Source: Paenibacillus cymbidii
Lineage (GTDB): Bacteria > Bacillota > Bacilli > Paenibacillales > NBRC-103111
Length of the DNA: 50,962 bases
Assembly: GCF_004764705.1 (NCBI RefSeq)
Contig: NZ_SHLX01000053.1
Location: forward strand, 1 to 50,962
Direction of reading: 5' to 3'
Positions 32,707 to 41,514 of the stretch are shown piece after piece. The notes below the pieces were generated by a model. It did not search any database. It was not told the origin of the DNA and saw nothing but the letters and a program-made list of their open reading frames with translations. Each line of letters opens with the position of its first letter. Position 1 is the first letter of the stretch. The translations under genes and the position numbers were made by a program.

Positions 32707-34224
32707 ATGGAAACATTTCACGGACTGGAATGGAGTCAGCTTGCCGACATGGGCCCGGAACTGACGCTCGTCATCGCCGCCGTCGTGCTCAGCCTCCTGG
32801 ATCTGTTCCTGCCGGGACGCGCGAACCGCGCGCTGCTCGGCTGGCTGACGCTGGTTGCCGTCGTGATCGCAGGCGTATTCGCCGCCCTGCAGCTGGGCGT
32901 GGACGCGCCAATCGACATCCTCGGCCAGAGCTATCGCGTTGACGGCTTCGCCGCGCTGTTCAAGCTGATCTTCCTCGGCGGCACCGCGCTGGCCGTGCTG
33001 ATGAGCCTGGGCTCGATCAACGAAGAGAACGTGCCTCATCATGTGGGCGAATATTACTACTTCTACTTGCCGGCTACGCTCGGCGCCTTGATCATGGCAT
33101 CGTCGGCCGATCTGATTACGCTGTTCGTCGGGCTTGAGCTGCTCAGCATCACGTCCTACGTCATGGTGGGCATGCGCAAGAAGCAGCTTGCCTCCAACGA
33201 GGGCGCGTTCAAGTACATCGTGCTCGGCGGCATTTCGTCGGCGGTCATCCTGTACGGCATGTCGTTCCTGTACGGCATGACGGGCACGACGAACCTGATG
33301 GAGATCAATGCGGTGCTGCAATCGTCCACCGATTCGTTCGGCGCGTTGATCTACGTATCGTTCTTCCTGCTGCTGGCCGGCTTCGGCTTCAAAATCGCCG
33401 CCGCCCCGTTCCACAACTGGGCGCCGGACGTGTACCAGGGCGCGCCGACGCCGGTATCCGCTTTCCTGGCGGTCGTCTCGAAGGGCGCCGGATTCGCGCT
33501 GCTGTTCCGGGTGTTCTACCGCGTTTTCGACGGCGTTGGCTCGTCGGAATATCCGATTCAATACGACGTGCTGCTGGCCGTAGGCGTGTTGGCCGCCGCC
33601 GCGATGATTATCGGCAACATTCAGGCACTGCGCCAGACGAACATGAAACGGCTGCTCGCGCTCTCCGGCGTGGCGAATGCCGGCTACCTGCTGGTGCCGG
33701 TCGCTTCCTACTATGGGCTTGTGCACTACACGAACGTGTCGGAGTTGATGTTTTACCTGATCGCGTATACGTTGATGAACGTCGGCGCGTTTGCGGCGCT
33801 GGCTATCGTCGAACGCGCAGGCGGCAGCGAAGACGTCAAAAGCTTCGCCGGCTTCTACTACCGTGCGCCCTGGACGGCGGCCGGCATGGTCGTGATCGTG
33901 CTGTCGCTGGCGGGCTTGCCGGTGACGGGCGGCTTCTTCGGGAAGCTGTACATCATGCTGGGCGCGGTGGAAACGCACAAGTACTGGCTGGCTGCGATCA
34001 TGATCGGAACGAGCGTCATTTCGCTTTATTACTACTTCAGCATCGTGCGCCAAATGTTCATGCGCAGCACGGAAGAAAACCCGGTCCGTGTACCGGTTAT
34101 ACTCGGCATTACGCTTTGGCTGTGCGTCATCGGCACGCTGGTTATGGGCTTCTACCCGCAAGGGGTGCTGGACGGTATCGACCAGGTGACGAAGCTGTCG
34201 GATTGGATGTTGTTGCCGCAGTAA
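32707..34224 (+). CDS. nuoN: NADH-quinone oxidoreductase subunit N
   Basis: 505 residues, antiporter-like and last gene of the operon. VGLELLSITSYVMVGMRKKQ, FGFKIAAAPFHNWAPDVYQG, APTPVSAFLAVVSKGAGFAL and SGVANAGYLLVPV are diagnostic. GGAGGGTAAGCC precedes ATG 32707. A terminator follows within 20 bp. Confidence 0.95.
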   Translation: METFHGLEWSQLADMGPELTLVIAAVVLSLLDLFLPGRANRALLGWLTLVAVVIAGVFAALQLGVDAPIDILGQSYRVDGFAALFKLIFLGGTALAVLMSLGSINEENVPHHVGEYYYFYLPATLGALIMASSADLITLFVGLELLSITSYVMVGMRKKQLASNEGAFKYIVLGGISSAVILYGMSFLYGMTGTTNLMEINAVLQSSTDSFGALIYVSFFLLLAGFGFKIAAAPFHNWAPDVYQGAPTPVSAFLAVVSKGAGFALLFRVFYRVFDGVGSSEYPIQYDVLLAVGVLAAAAMIIGNIQALRQTNMKRLLALSGVANAGYLLVPVASYYGLVHYTNVSELMFYLIAYTLMNVGAFAALAIVERAGGSEDVKSFAGFYYRAPWTAAGMVVIVLSLAGLPVTGGFFGKLYIMLGAVETHKYWLAAIMIGTSVISLYYYFSIVRQMFMRSTEENPVRVPVILGITLWLCVIGTLVMGFYPQGVLDGIDQVTKLSDWMLLPQ

Positions 34225-34240
34225 GCGTTGTGAGGACAGG

Positions 34241-34269
34241 CGTCCGCTCCTTCGGGGGCGGACGTTTTG
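34241..34269 (+). terminator. Terminator of the nuo operon
   Basis: CGTCCGC (34241-34247) and GCGGACG (34258-34264) pair around a TCCTTCGGGG-type loop region and are followed by TTTTG. Confidence 0.85.
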
Positions 34270-34341
34270 ATTTGGACAACTTTGGACGGGGCAAAAAGCT
34301 GACATAATGCACCGGATGGAGCCGCTACAGGCTGGTCACGG

Positions 34342-34533
34342 TAAGTAGGCCATAAAAAGTGGCTTATTTACCGTATTTCGTACGCCGCTTCGGAAATAGC
34401 CAGTGAAAACACTGGTTATTGGGGCCATTTGGCGCCAAAATCGAGCGTTTCGCGCGAATAGCCAGTGAAATCATGGGCTATTTTGTCGAGACGGCCCATT
34501 TTTGGCCCAATAGGCCAGAAAAAATGGCCTATT
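34342..34533. repeat. Multi-hairpin intergenic repeat, copy 3 (most complete)
   Basis: Four hairpins in a row: TAAGTAGGCCA...GTGGCTTATTTA (34342-34370); AATAGCCAGTGAAAACACTGGTTATT-like arms at 34395-34420; AATAGCCAGTGA...ATGGGCTATT (34457-34482); and AATAGGCCAGA...ATGGCCTATT (34509-34533). The spacer between the second and third contains GCCAAAATCGAGC, shared with copies 1 and 4. Located just past the nuo terminator. Confidence 0.82.
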
Positions 34534-34631
34534 TCATCGCACACCCATATCCGGAGGGGCCGACAACAATTTTCGTCGGTTGACGGTGCGGGTCGGCGCC
34601 GAATTCGGCTCTGCAGGTTATTTTAGGCTTT

Positions 34632-34953
34632 GCGCAGTATCCCCTCGACTCAATCGGCTGCGGTGTCGCGCCATCTGCGCTGTATCCCTTCGACTCAATC
34701 TGCTCCTGCAGTATCGCGTCGTCTGAGCAGTATCCTTTCGACTCAATCTACTATTGCCGTACCACGCTATCTGAGTATTATCCCCTTGACTCAACATGCT
34801 GCGGTGTCGCGCCATTTGAGCAGTATCCCCTCGACTCAGTTAGCCGCCGTACCGTGCCATCTGCGAAGTATCCCCTCGACTCAAACTGCCGCGGTGTCGT
34901 GCCATCTGAGCAGTATCCCCTCGACTCAATCGGCCGTGCCGCGTAGCGTATCT
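34632..34953. repeat. Seven-unit tandem repeat, 45-48 bp period
   Basis: Units start at 34632, 34677, 34725, 34773, 34818, 34863 and 34908 with lengths 45, 48, 48, 45, 45, 45 and 46. The conserved core is GTATCCCCTCGACTCA; a more variable 15-18 bp stretch and CCATCTG complete the unit. The first six lengths are multiples of three, and both strands keep an open frame (plus: IPSTQSAAVSRHLSS-like units; minus: LSRGDTAQMARHRSR-like units). No ribosome site or start supports translation. The similarity of the variable parts and their short length exclude a CRISPR array. Confidence 0.85.
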
Positions 34954-35313
34954 CATTACACGCAAGGCCACGGCGTTGGGCGCTAAGTGGCGTGTCCCGG
35001 TCAGTGCTTCTGCGTCAACGCCTCATCGCGGCGCTGCGTATCCGACGGTTAAAAGGACGTGTAGTGGATCAGTTCTCCATTGAGCCAATGGGATAACGGG
35101 CAGACGAAAGGCGTGATAATTATATGAGCCGATTATATCCATTAAATAGTAAATATAGATAATAATTTATATAAACAGCCACGCCGTGATCATCTTGCGT
35201 GACGAAGCTGACGCAGTTAGCATCGCATCGTTTCTCCGAATTCTACCATCTGACGACACGCGTCCTATATAAAACAGGGACTTCCGAACCAATCTGTTTC
35301 CGGAGGCAGGGAA
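34954..35313. other. Gene-free stretch before the subtilase
   Basis: No gene seen. About 35115-35180 is AT-rich (ATTATATGAGCC, TAAATATAGATAATAATTTATA) against a GC-rich surrounding, which may hold the upstream part of the protease promoter. CCTATATAAAACAGGG at 35264-35279 contains a -10-like TATAAA. I cannot assign a -35 with confidence. Confidence 0.4.
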
Positions 35314-38205
35314 TTGCGCGGATTTTGCCGAAACAGTACAGGGTTCGAAAACAAGCGCAACAAGTTAGGAAATCCCTCTCCCATGACCAACCCGATTCGA
35401 TTCTTGCTTGCTATGGTGAATAGATGGCATACCCTACATAAGGCGTTAGTCGCAACGGCGGTTGTCGCATCGTTGCTCGTCGCGGCGATGGCCGCAGGCG
35501 GCTTCGGTCCGGCGCCTGCGGCGGCTTCGGACGCGGCAGATCAAGAGCGTGCCGCGGCTTCCTGGATCGTGCGCTGGCAAGGGGCGCCGGACCCGGCTTT
35601 TTACGCAGACAGTGACATTCGTGCGGAATACCCGCAAACCGGCGTTACCGTGGCGTCGCCCCGTATGGGTCGAAAGACGCAAGATTGGCTGGATCGCTGG
35701 GAGCATGCGCCCGGCGTCGCCAGCTTCGAGCTCAATCAAACAGCCCGTATCGCGCAGGCGCCGAATGACCCGATGCTGGTCTACCAGCGCTACCTGGAGC
35801 TCATCCATGCCCAGGAAGCATGGGACCAGGCGGTGCCTAGCGCCGGATTGACCATCGCGCTGGTCGATACGGGTGTCGACTTGACGCATCCGGATTTGCA
35901 GGACCAGTTGGTAGAGGGGACGAATCTGATCACCCCCGGCCGGCCGCCGAGCGACGACAACGGCCACGGAACCGCTGTAGCGGGAGTAATTGCCGCCGCC
36001 GCAAACAACGATATCGGCATCGCCGGCATTGCCTGGAAGGCGAAGATCATGCCGATCAAGGCGCTGGAGGCGGACGGAACCGGGCAGGAAGACAAGCTGG
36101 GCGAAGGGATTCGTTACGCCGTCGATCATGGCGCCGCGATCGTCGTCCTGTCGCTCGGACTGAACAAATATTCGGCCTATATGAAAGAGATTGTCGATTA
36201 CGCGGAGCGGAAAGGCGTTCTGCTAGTAGCGGCATCCGGCAATGAAGGCAGCGCGGTCAAATATCCTGCCGCGTATCCGACTGTGTTGGCCGTAGGCGGC
36301 GCCACCCGGCAGAAGACCGCCGACGAACGCTCCAACTTCGGCTCGGAGTTGGACGTCATCGCCCCGTGGGACGTGTTCACGACGGCGCCGGACGGCAAGT
36401 ACGTGCAGAAGGACGGCACTTCCATGGCGGCGCCGCAAGTCGCCGCGGTGTGCGCTCTGCTGCTCGGACGCAGCCCGGAGCTTGCGCCGTACCAGGTGCG
36501 CAGCATCATTCGCCGGACGGCCGAAGACGTCGGCCCCGCGGGCTGGGACGCGCACAACGGCTACGGCCTGCTGCGCGCAGATCGGGCGGTTGCGGCCGAA
36601 TACGCGGCCGACCGGTTCGAAAGCAACGATGTGCAAAGCGCCGCGAAGCCGCTGCCCATCGGCAAAATGGCGGACGCCGAATTAAGCGGCGGCGCCGATA
36701 ACGACTGGTATGCGCTGGAGGCCGCATACAACGGCACGTTGACGTTCCAGGTGACGGCGGCGGATGCGCTTGACGGTCAGATCGAGCTGATGTACGTGGC
36801 GGCCGACGGGCAACAAACGACGTGGACGTCCGGGTTGGCGGATGGCGTTACCGTCCAGGCGGCCAAAGGGATCAGCTACATCCGGCTGCGTCTCGCCGAC
36901 AAGACCGGCACGCGGACAATTGGCTACAAGCTGACGGCGCTGGAAGGAATCTATGCCGATCCGTACGAGTCGAACGACCGGATGTTTCTCGCTTACGGGC
37001 TGCCGGACCGGTCGCAAACGATCACGGGCACATTTGACCATATGGACGACCAGGACTGGTATATGATCAATCTGTCGCAGTTCGGCACGCTCAAGCTGAA
37101 GGTGAATGTCAATACGCCGCGAATGGACCCGGTGCTGCTCGTTCAGCGCAAAGGCGAAAAGGCGACAACGATCGACCAGAAAGGCGACGGCAATCCGGAA
37201 ACATCGCTGCCGATCGATGTGCAGCCTGGCGTGTACTACATACGGGTCAGCAATCTGGACGATTACCATTATCCGGTGCTGGGCGAATATACGCTCGACA
37301 TCGAGTATTTGACGAAAATGACCGATCCGAACGAGCCGAACGACCGTTCGTTCCAGGCGACGCCAATCCAGCTCGGGGAAAATTATTTCGGCGTGCTCGA
37401 TCCGAAGGAGGATGTCGACTGGTATCGGTTCAAGCTTGATGCCGAAAGCATCGTCGACGTGTCGATGAGCGGTCTCCAGGCAGGAATCGCAACGAATTTC
37501 TCCTTGTACGACAATGCATTGCAACCGGCCATCGGTGGCACGCTGTCATTGAAGCAAGCCTCGTATGAAGGGACGTTCCGGCTCGCCGCCGGTACGTATT
37601 ATGCGAAGCTGGCGGCCACTCAGGGAGACCCGTACAGCATGTACCGGCTGAACGTCAAGGCATCCCGGCTCGTGGCCGGCTTCCGCGACATTGCCGGCCA
37701 TTGGGCCGAGCAACCGATCGCCGCGCTTGTCGCCAAAGGGATCGTCGACGGCTTCGGCAATTTCCGCTTCGAACCCGACTGGCCGGTGACGCGGGCCGAG
37801 GCGGCCGCCATGCTCGTCCGCGGATTCGGATACGGCAAGGCCTCGGCGCAGCCGTTCCGCGATGTGCCTTCCGGTCATTGGGCCGCCGCGGCCATTGCCA
37901 AAACGGCATCGGCCGGGGTAATGACCGGCTACAGCGACGGCACCTTCGGTCCCGATCGAGGGCTGACACGGATTGAAATGGCATCGATTTTCGCTCGCGT
38001 GCTGCAATTGGACGGAAATCATGCAGCGGAGGCGAAGCCGACCCCTTTTGCCGATGTGCCGTTCGACTACTGGGGGGCCGGCTTGCTCAACGAACTGTAC
38101 GATAATCGGATGATCGAAGGCTACGAAGACGGCACGTTCCGTCCCGACAGCCTGGTCACCCGGGCGGCGTTCAGCGCCATGCTGAGCAGAGCGCTCAACC
38201 GGTAA
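35314..38205 (+). CDS. S8 subtilisin-like serine protease with SLH anchor
   Basis: 963 residues. A signal peptide (ALVATAVVASLLVAAMAAGG) is followed by an S8 catalytic domain with Asp185 (ALVDTGVDLTH), His218 (DDNGHGTAVAGV), oxyanion Asn310 (ASGNEGS) and Ser370 (DGTSMAAPQVAA). Two or three beta-rich PPC-like domains follow (about 430-785, each with a DP(Y/N)E(S/P)ND-type start). Three SLH repeats from about 790 (FRDIAGHWAE, FRDVPSGHWAA, FADVPFDYWGA) anchor it to pyruvylated cell-wall polymer. The TTG at 35314 has GGAGG at ideal spacing; ATG 35383 is the alternative and gives a shorter signal peptide. Probably monocistronic. Confidence 0.92.
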   Translation: MRGFCRNSTGFENKRNKLGNPSPMTNPIRFLLAMVNRWHTLHKALVATAVVASLLVAAMAAGGFGPAPAAASDAADQERAAASWIVRWQGAPDPAFYADSDIRAEYPQTGVTVASPRMGRKTQDWLDRWEHAPGVASFELNQTARIAQAPNDPMLVYQRYLELIHAQEAWDQAVPSAGLTIALVDTGVDLTHPDLQDQLVEGTNLITPGRPPSDDNGHGTAVAGVIAAAANNDIGIAGIAWKAKIMPIKALEADGTGQEDKLGEGIRYAVDHGAAIVVLSLGLNKYSAYMKEIVDYAERKGVLLVAASGNEGSAVKYPAAYPTVLAVGGATRQKTADERSNFGSELDVIAPWDVFTTAPDGKYVQKDGTSMAAPQVAAVCALLLGRSPELAPYQVRSIIRRTAEDVGPAGWDAHNGYGLLRADRAVAAEYAADRFESNDVQSAAKPLPIGKMADAELSGGADNDWYALEAAYNGTLTFQVTAADALDGQIELMYVAADGQQTTWTSGLADGVTVQAAKGISYIRLRLADKTGTRTIGYKLTALEGIYADPYESNDRMFLAYGLPDRSQTITGTFDHMDDQDWYMINLSQFGTLKLKVNVNTPRMDPVLLVQRKGEKATTIDQKGDGNPETSLPIDVQPGVYYIRVSNLDDYHYPVLGEYTLDIEYLTKMTDPNEPNDRSFQATPIQLGENYFGVLDPKEDVDWYRFKLDAESIVDVSMSGLQAGIATNFSLYDNALQPAIGGTLSLKQASYEGTFRLAAGTYYAKLAATQGDPYSMYRLNVKASRLVAGFRDIAGHWAEQPIAALVAKGIVDGFGNFRFEPDWPVTRAEAAAMLVRGFGYGKASAQPFRDVPSGHWAAAAIAKTASAGVMTGYSDGTFGPDRGLTRIEMASIFARVLQLDGNHAAEAKPTPFADVPFDYWGAGLLNELYDNRMIEGYEDGTFRPDSLVTRAAFSAMLSRALNR

Positions 38206-38226
38206 CTTTGAAAGGGGGGATTCGTC

Positions 38227-38478
38227 TTGGGGGACAACGACTCGTTAAGCTCGTCGCTGGCGACCAGCAGCTTGCTGTATATCGTCATTACGATCGTATG
38301 CATCGGGCTTGCCTGGTGGGCGTTGCAACAGCTCCGCCTCGACCTGTTCCTGCGCCAGCCCAAGAGCGGGCAAAGCAAAATGCTGCAAATCCTGCTGTCG
38401 GTTGCGCTCGGGTACGAGGCGGCGCGATTTTTGATCGATTATTTCAATTGGTCGGCTCTGCTCAAAGGCATGTTTTAA
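38227..38478 (+). CDS. ywzB: DUF1146 membrane protein (YwzB)
   Basis: 83 residues with two membrane helices (SSLLYIVITIVCIGLAWWAL and MLQILLSVALGYEAARFLID) separated by a basic loop, as in the DUF1146 family. Function unknown. TTG start after GAAAGGGGGG; no ATG is available. In B. subtilis the homologue lies two genes before murAA, and here murA follows directly; the intervening ywmB is absent. Confidence 0.85.
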   Translation: MGDNDSLSSSLATSSLLYIVITIVCIGLAWWALQQLRLDLFLRQPKSGQSKMLQILLSVALGYEAARFLIDYFNWSALLKGMF

Positions 38479-38665
38479 CGGGAAACGCGCCGCGCGGAGC
38501 CGCATAACATCGGGCTTGGCTGCTAACAATGAATCATGAGTAATGTGTTCACCCGGAGAAATATCGGGCAAAGTGATCGAAACGGCAAAAGGCCGTACTG
38601 AAATCGGCCCGCGGTCACGAACCCTTTGATGTTGCAATCAACTATGAAGCGCGGAGGTAGATCCC

Positions 38666-39988
38666 ATGGGCAACAAAATAATCGTCCGCGGAGGCAACCG
38701 GCTAACGGGAAAAGTGAAAATTTGCGGCGCCAAAAACGCCGTATTGCCCATCATCGCCGCCTCGATTCTCGCCAGCGACGGGGAAAGCATCATTCATGAC
38801 GTGCCTTCGCTCGATGATGTCGTCACCATGCAGCGGGTGTTGGAAAGCCTCGGCATCCGCATCAAGCCGCACGGCAGCAGCCTGACCGTTGCCGCCGGGC
38901 GCGTGCCTGCGTGCGAAGCGTCGCCGGACATGGTGCGCAAGATGCGCGCCTCGTTCCTCATCATGGGACCGCTGCTTGCGCGCAAAGGCCGGGCCGTCAT
39001 TTCGCTGCCGGGCGGCTGCGCGATCGGAACGCGTCCGATCGATCAGCATTTGAAAGGCTTCGAAGCGATGGGCGCCGATATCGAAGTCGGGCAAGGGTTT
39101 ATTGAAGCCAGCGTCAAAGGGCGTTTGCAGGGGGCCAAAATATACCTCGACGTCGCCAGTGTCGGCGCAACGGAAAACATCATGATGGCGGCCACGCTTG
39201 CCGTCGGTACGACGATTATCGAAAATGCGGCCAAAGAACCGGAAATCGTCGATTTGGCCAATTTCCTCAACGCGATGGGGGCCAAGGTGCGCGGCGCGGG
39301 GACGGGCATGATCCGGATCGAAGGGGTGGATTCGCTTCAGGGCGCCACCCATACGGTCATACCGGACCGGATCGAAGCGGGCACCTATATGATCGCCGCC
39401 GCCATCACCGGCAGTACGCTATACGTCGAAGGAGCGATTGCCGATCATCTGGGACCGGTCATCTCCAAGCTTGAGGAAATGGGCGTTACGATCGTGCTGG
39501 AGGAGAACGGCGTGCTTGTGAGGGCGGATCGTCCGCTGCGCGCGGTGGATGTCAAGACGCTGCCTTATCCGGGTTTTCCGACCGATATGCAGTCGCAGAT
39601 GATGGCGCTGCTGCTCACGGCCGACGGCACCAGCCTCATCACGGAAACCGTGTTCGAGAACCGGTTTATGCATGTGGACGCCTTCGCCAGAATGAGCGCG
39701 CGCATTTCCGTGGAAGGACGCACGGCCGTCGTGAGCGGCAATACGAAGCTGAAAGGCTCCAAGGTGCGGGCGACCGATCTGCGGGCCGGGGCGGCGCTTG
39801 TGCTGGCGGCGCTGGCGGCGGACGGCGAAACGGAAATCGCCGACATCCATCATATCGACCGCGGTTATGTCGAGCTGGTGGCGCGGCTTCGCGAACTTGG
39901 GGCGGACATTCGCCGTACGGATGTGGAGGATACGGTCGCCTTGGAGAAGGAAATCGCGATCTTCGCGGTGCAGCCGACGTGGGCGTAA
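38666..39988 (+). CDS. murA: UDP-N-acetylglucosamine 1-carboxyvinyltransferase
   Basis: 440 residues, first committed enzyme of peptidoglycan synthesis (adds enolpyruvate to UDP-GlcNAc; fosfomycin target). The catalytic Cys118 lies in LPGGCAIGTRPIDQHLKGFE. Lys and Asn of ICGAKNAVLPI, and the PDRIEAGTYMIAAA and GFPTDMQSQMMALL segments are conserved. GCGGAGGTAGATCCC precedes the ATG. It overlaps the downstream glycosylase by 10 bp. A 187-bp gap upstream shows no clear promoter to me. Confidence 0.96.
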   Translation: MGNKIIVRGGNRLTGKVKICGAKNAVLPIIAASILASDGESIIHDVPSLDDVVTMQRVLESLGIRIKPHGSSLTVAAGRVPACEASPDMVRKMRASFLIMGPLLARKGRAVISLPGGCAIGTRPIDQHLKGFEAMGADIEVGQGFIEASVKGRLQGAKIYLDVASVGATENIMMAATLAVGTTIIENAAKEPEIVDLANFLNAMGAKVRGAGTGMIRIEGVDSLQGATHTVIPDRIEAGTYMIAAAITGSTLYVEGAIADHLGPVISKLEEMGVTIVLEENGVLVRADRPLRAVDVKTLPYPGFPTDMQSQMMALLLTADGTSLITETVFENRFMHVDAFARMSARISVEGRTAVVSGNTKLKGSKVRATDLRAGAALVLAALAADGETEIADIHHIDRGYVELVARLRELGADIRRTDVEDTVALEKEIAIFAVQPTWA

Positions 39989-40491
39989 CGGCGTTCCCTC
40001 CGGTGATCGACGACGATTCGCGCGTGCTTGTGCTCGGCTCGATGCCCGGTGTGCAATCGCTGGCGAAGCAGCAGTATTACGGCCATCCGCGCAATCATTT
40101 CTGGCCGCTGCTGTACGGCTTGTACGGGCTTCAGCCGGACGAAGCGTACGAGAGCCGGCTCGCGTTCGCCAGAGGGCAGGGAGTCGCCCTGTGGGACGTG
40201 CTGGCCCGCTGCGAGCGCGAAGGCAGCCTGGACGCCGATATCACCGCGCCCGAGGCCAACGATTTTGCGGCCTTGCTGGGCCGCTACCCGCGCGTTGCGG
40301 CGATTTTCTTCAACGGCAGCAAGGCGGAGCAGCTGTTTCGCCGGCTGGTCGTGCCGACTTGCGCTGCCGCGGCGGCGAAGCTGCCGGCGCTGCACCTGCT
40401 GCCTTCCTCCAGCCCGGCCCGCACCTTGACGCTGCCGCGCAAGCTGCTTGATTGGCAGCAAGTCAGGCGCACGCTGGAAATGCACCGCTGA
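39979..40491 (+). CDS. DNA-deoxyinosine (hypoxanthine) glycosylase, Mug/UDG superfamily
   Basis: 170 residues. The start FPPVIDDDSRVLVLGSMPGV, then QQYYGHPRNHFWPLLYGLYG and the C-terminal LPSSSPA motif match the TIGR04274 family of uracil-DNA-glycosylase-fold enzymes that remove hypoxanthine or mismatched bases. GTG start inside the murA end, so it is translationally coupled. The link to murA is positional only. Confidence 0.85.
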   Translation: MGVTAFPPVIDDDSRVLVLGSMPGVQSLAKQQYYGHPRNHFWPLLYGLYGLQPDEAYESRLAFARGQGVALWDVLARCEREGSLDADITAPEANDFAALLGRYPRVAAIFFNGSKAEQLFRRLVVPTCAAAAAKLPALHLLPSSSPARTLTLPRKLLDWQQVRRTLEMHR

Positions 40492-40635
40492 CCAGCGATT
40501 TGTGCTATTAATGAGTGATTGCCCGTCTAAAAACGCATCCCCGGTTTTTCTATAATGAAGGTAACCATACCTTCGCATAGAAAAGACGAGGATGCTTTCG
40601 CATTCAGGGGATGCGGGAAAATTGGAGGGTCCACG

Positions 40636-41493
40636 ATGGCGAACGCGGTCAAACGGCTTGTGGAAGCGTTGTCGCTGCAATTCATCTCCATGTCGGTGTT
40701 CCGGCTGGAAGGCTGGAAAACGCCGCCGCGGCGGCTGCCCTATTCGATTCTGTGGTACGTGACGGAGGGCGAGTTTACCGTTTATGTCGACGGCGCGGCG
40801 CACGCGGGGCAGGCGGGCCGGCTGTATTTGCTGCCGTGCAACGCCTGGGTGGACTGCAAGACGCATACGGAGCGCATGACGTATGTCAGCGTCCGGTTTC
40901 AAGCGGAAATATCGATTCTGAAGCATCGCGGCTGGATCGATATTTTGCGGCTGCCGGTAACGACCGATGTGCCGCAGGCGTCGTTCGCGCCAGTTGTCGA
41001 GCGCATGCTGGCGGAAGAAGCGCGGCAAAGCGCCGCGCAATCGCTGCTGCTGCACGCCGGGCTGACGGAGCTGATCGGGCTGGTGATCGACCGGGCGCAC
41101 CCGCTGGCAGGCCATGAAGCCATACCGGCAAAAGAGCCGAGCCGCGAACCGTTCGATATCGATCCGCGCGTGCAAACGGTGATCGAGTATATGATTTGCC
41201 ATCCCGGCAAATTTCCGATGCTGGCCGATCTGTGCGACCTTGTCGAGCTCAGCGAGGCGCAGCTGCGGCATCTGTTCTATCGGGATACGGGGATGTCCCC
41301 GCTCAAGTATATCCATTTCCTCAAGACCGAACATGCCAAAACCGAGCTGCAGCGAACCGAATCGCGTATTTCGGACATCGCGCTGCAACTCGGCTTTGCC
41401 GACGCCAATTATTTCTCCCGCGCCTTCCGCAAGGCTGCCGGCTGCAGCCCGGTCGAGTTCAGGCGCCGGATGCGGCATCACGACTGGGGCTGA
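40636..41493 (+). CDS. AraC family transcriptional regulator
   Basis: 285 residues. The N-terminal half is a cupin-like sugar-sensing domain (SILWYVTEGEFTVYVDGAAH, RLYLLPCNAWVDCKTHTERM). The C-terminal 100 residues carry two helix-turn-helix units (MLADLCDLVELSEAQLRHLF and ISDIALQLGFADANYFSRAF) ending GCSPVEFRRRMRH. GGAGGGTCCACG precedes ATG 40636; TATAAT at 40551-40556 is a possible -10. It probably regulates a nearby carbohydrate locus; its target is unknown. Confidence 0.9.
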   Translation: MANAVKRLVEALSLQFISMSVFRLEGWKTPPRRLPYSILWYVTEGEFTVYVDGAAHAGQAGRLYLLPCNAWVDCKTHTERMTYVSVRFQAEISILKHRGWIDILRLPVTTDVPQASFAPVVERMLAEEARQSAAQSLLLHAGLTELIGLVIDRAHPLAGHEAIPAKEPSREPFDIDPRVQTVIEYMICHPGKFPMLADLCDLVELSEAQLRHLFYRDTGMSPLKYIHFLKTEHAKTELQRTESRISDIALQLGFADANYFSRAFRKAAGCSPVEFRRRMRHHDWG

Positions 41494-41514
41494 TCGGCTT
41501 CGCGAGCCAATTTG

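Noticed and set aside
31213..34305. 1030-codon minus-strand frame opposite nuoM and nuoN
   Set aside because: A shadow of GC-rich codon use; Arg/His/Gln-rich without any domain, against two certain genes.
34632..34953. CRISPR array
   Set aside because: Spacer-like parts are only 15-18 bp and resemble each other, unit length varies, and no cas genes are present.
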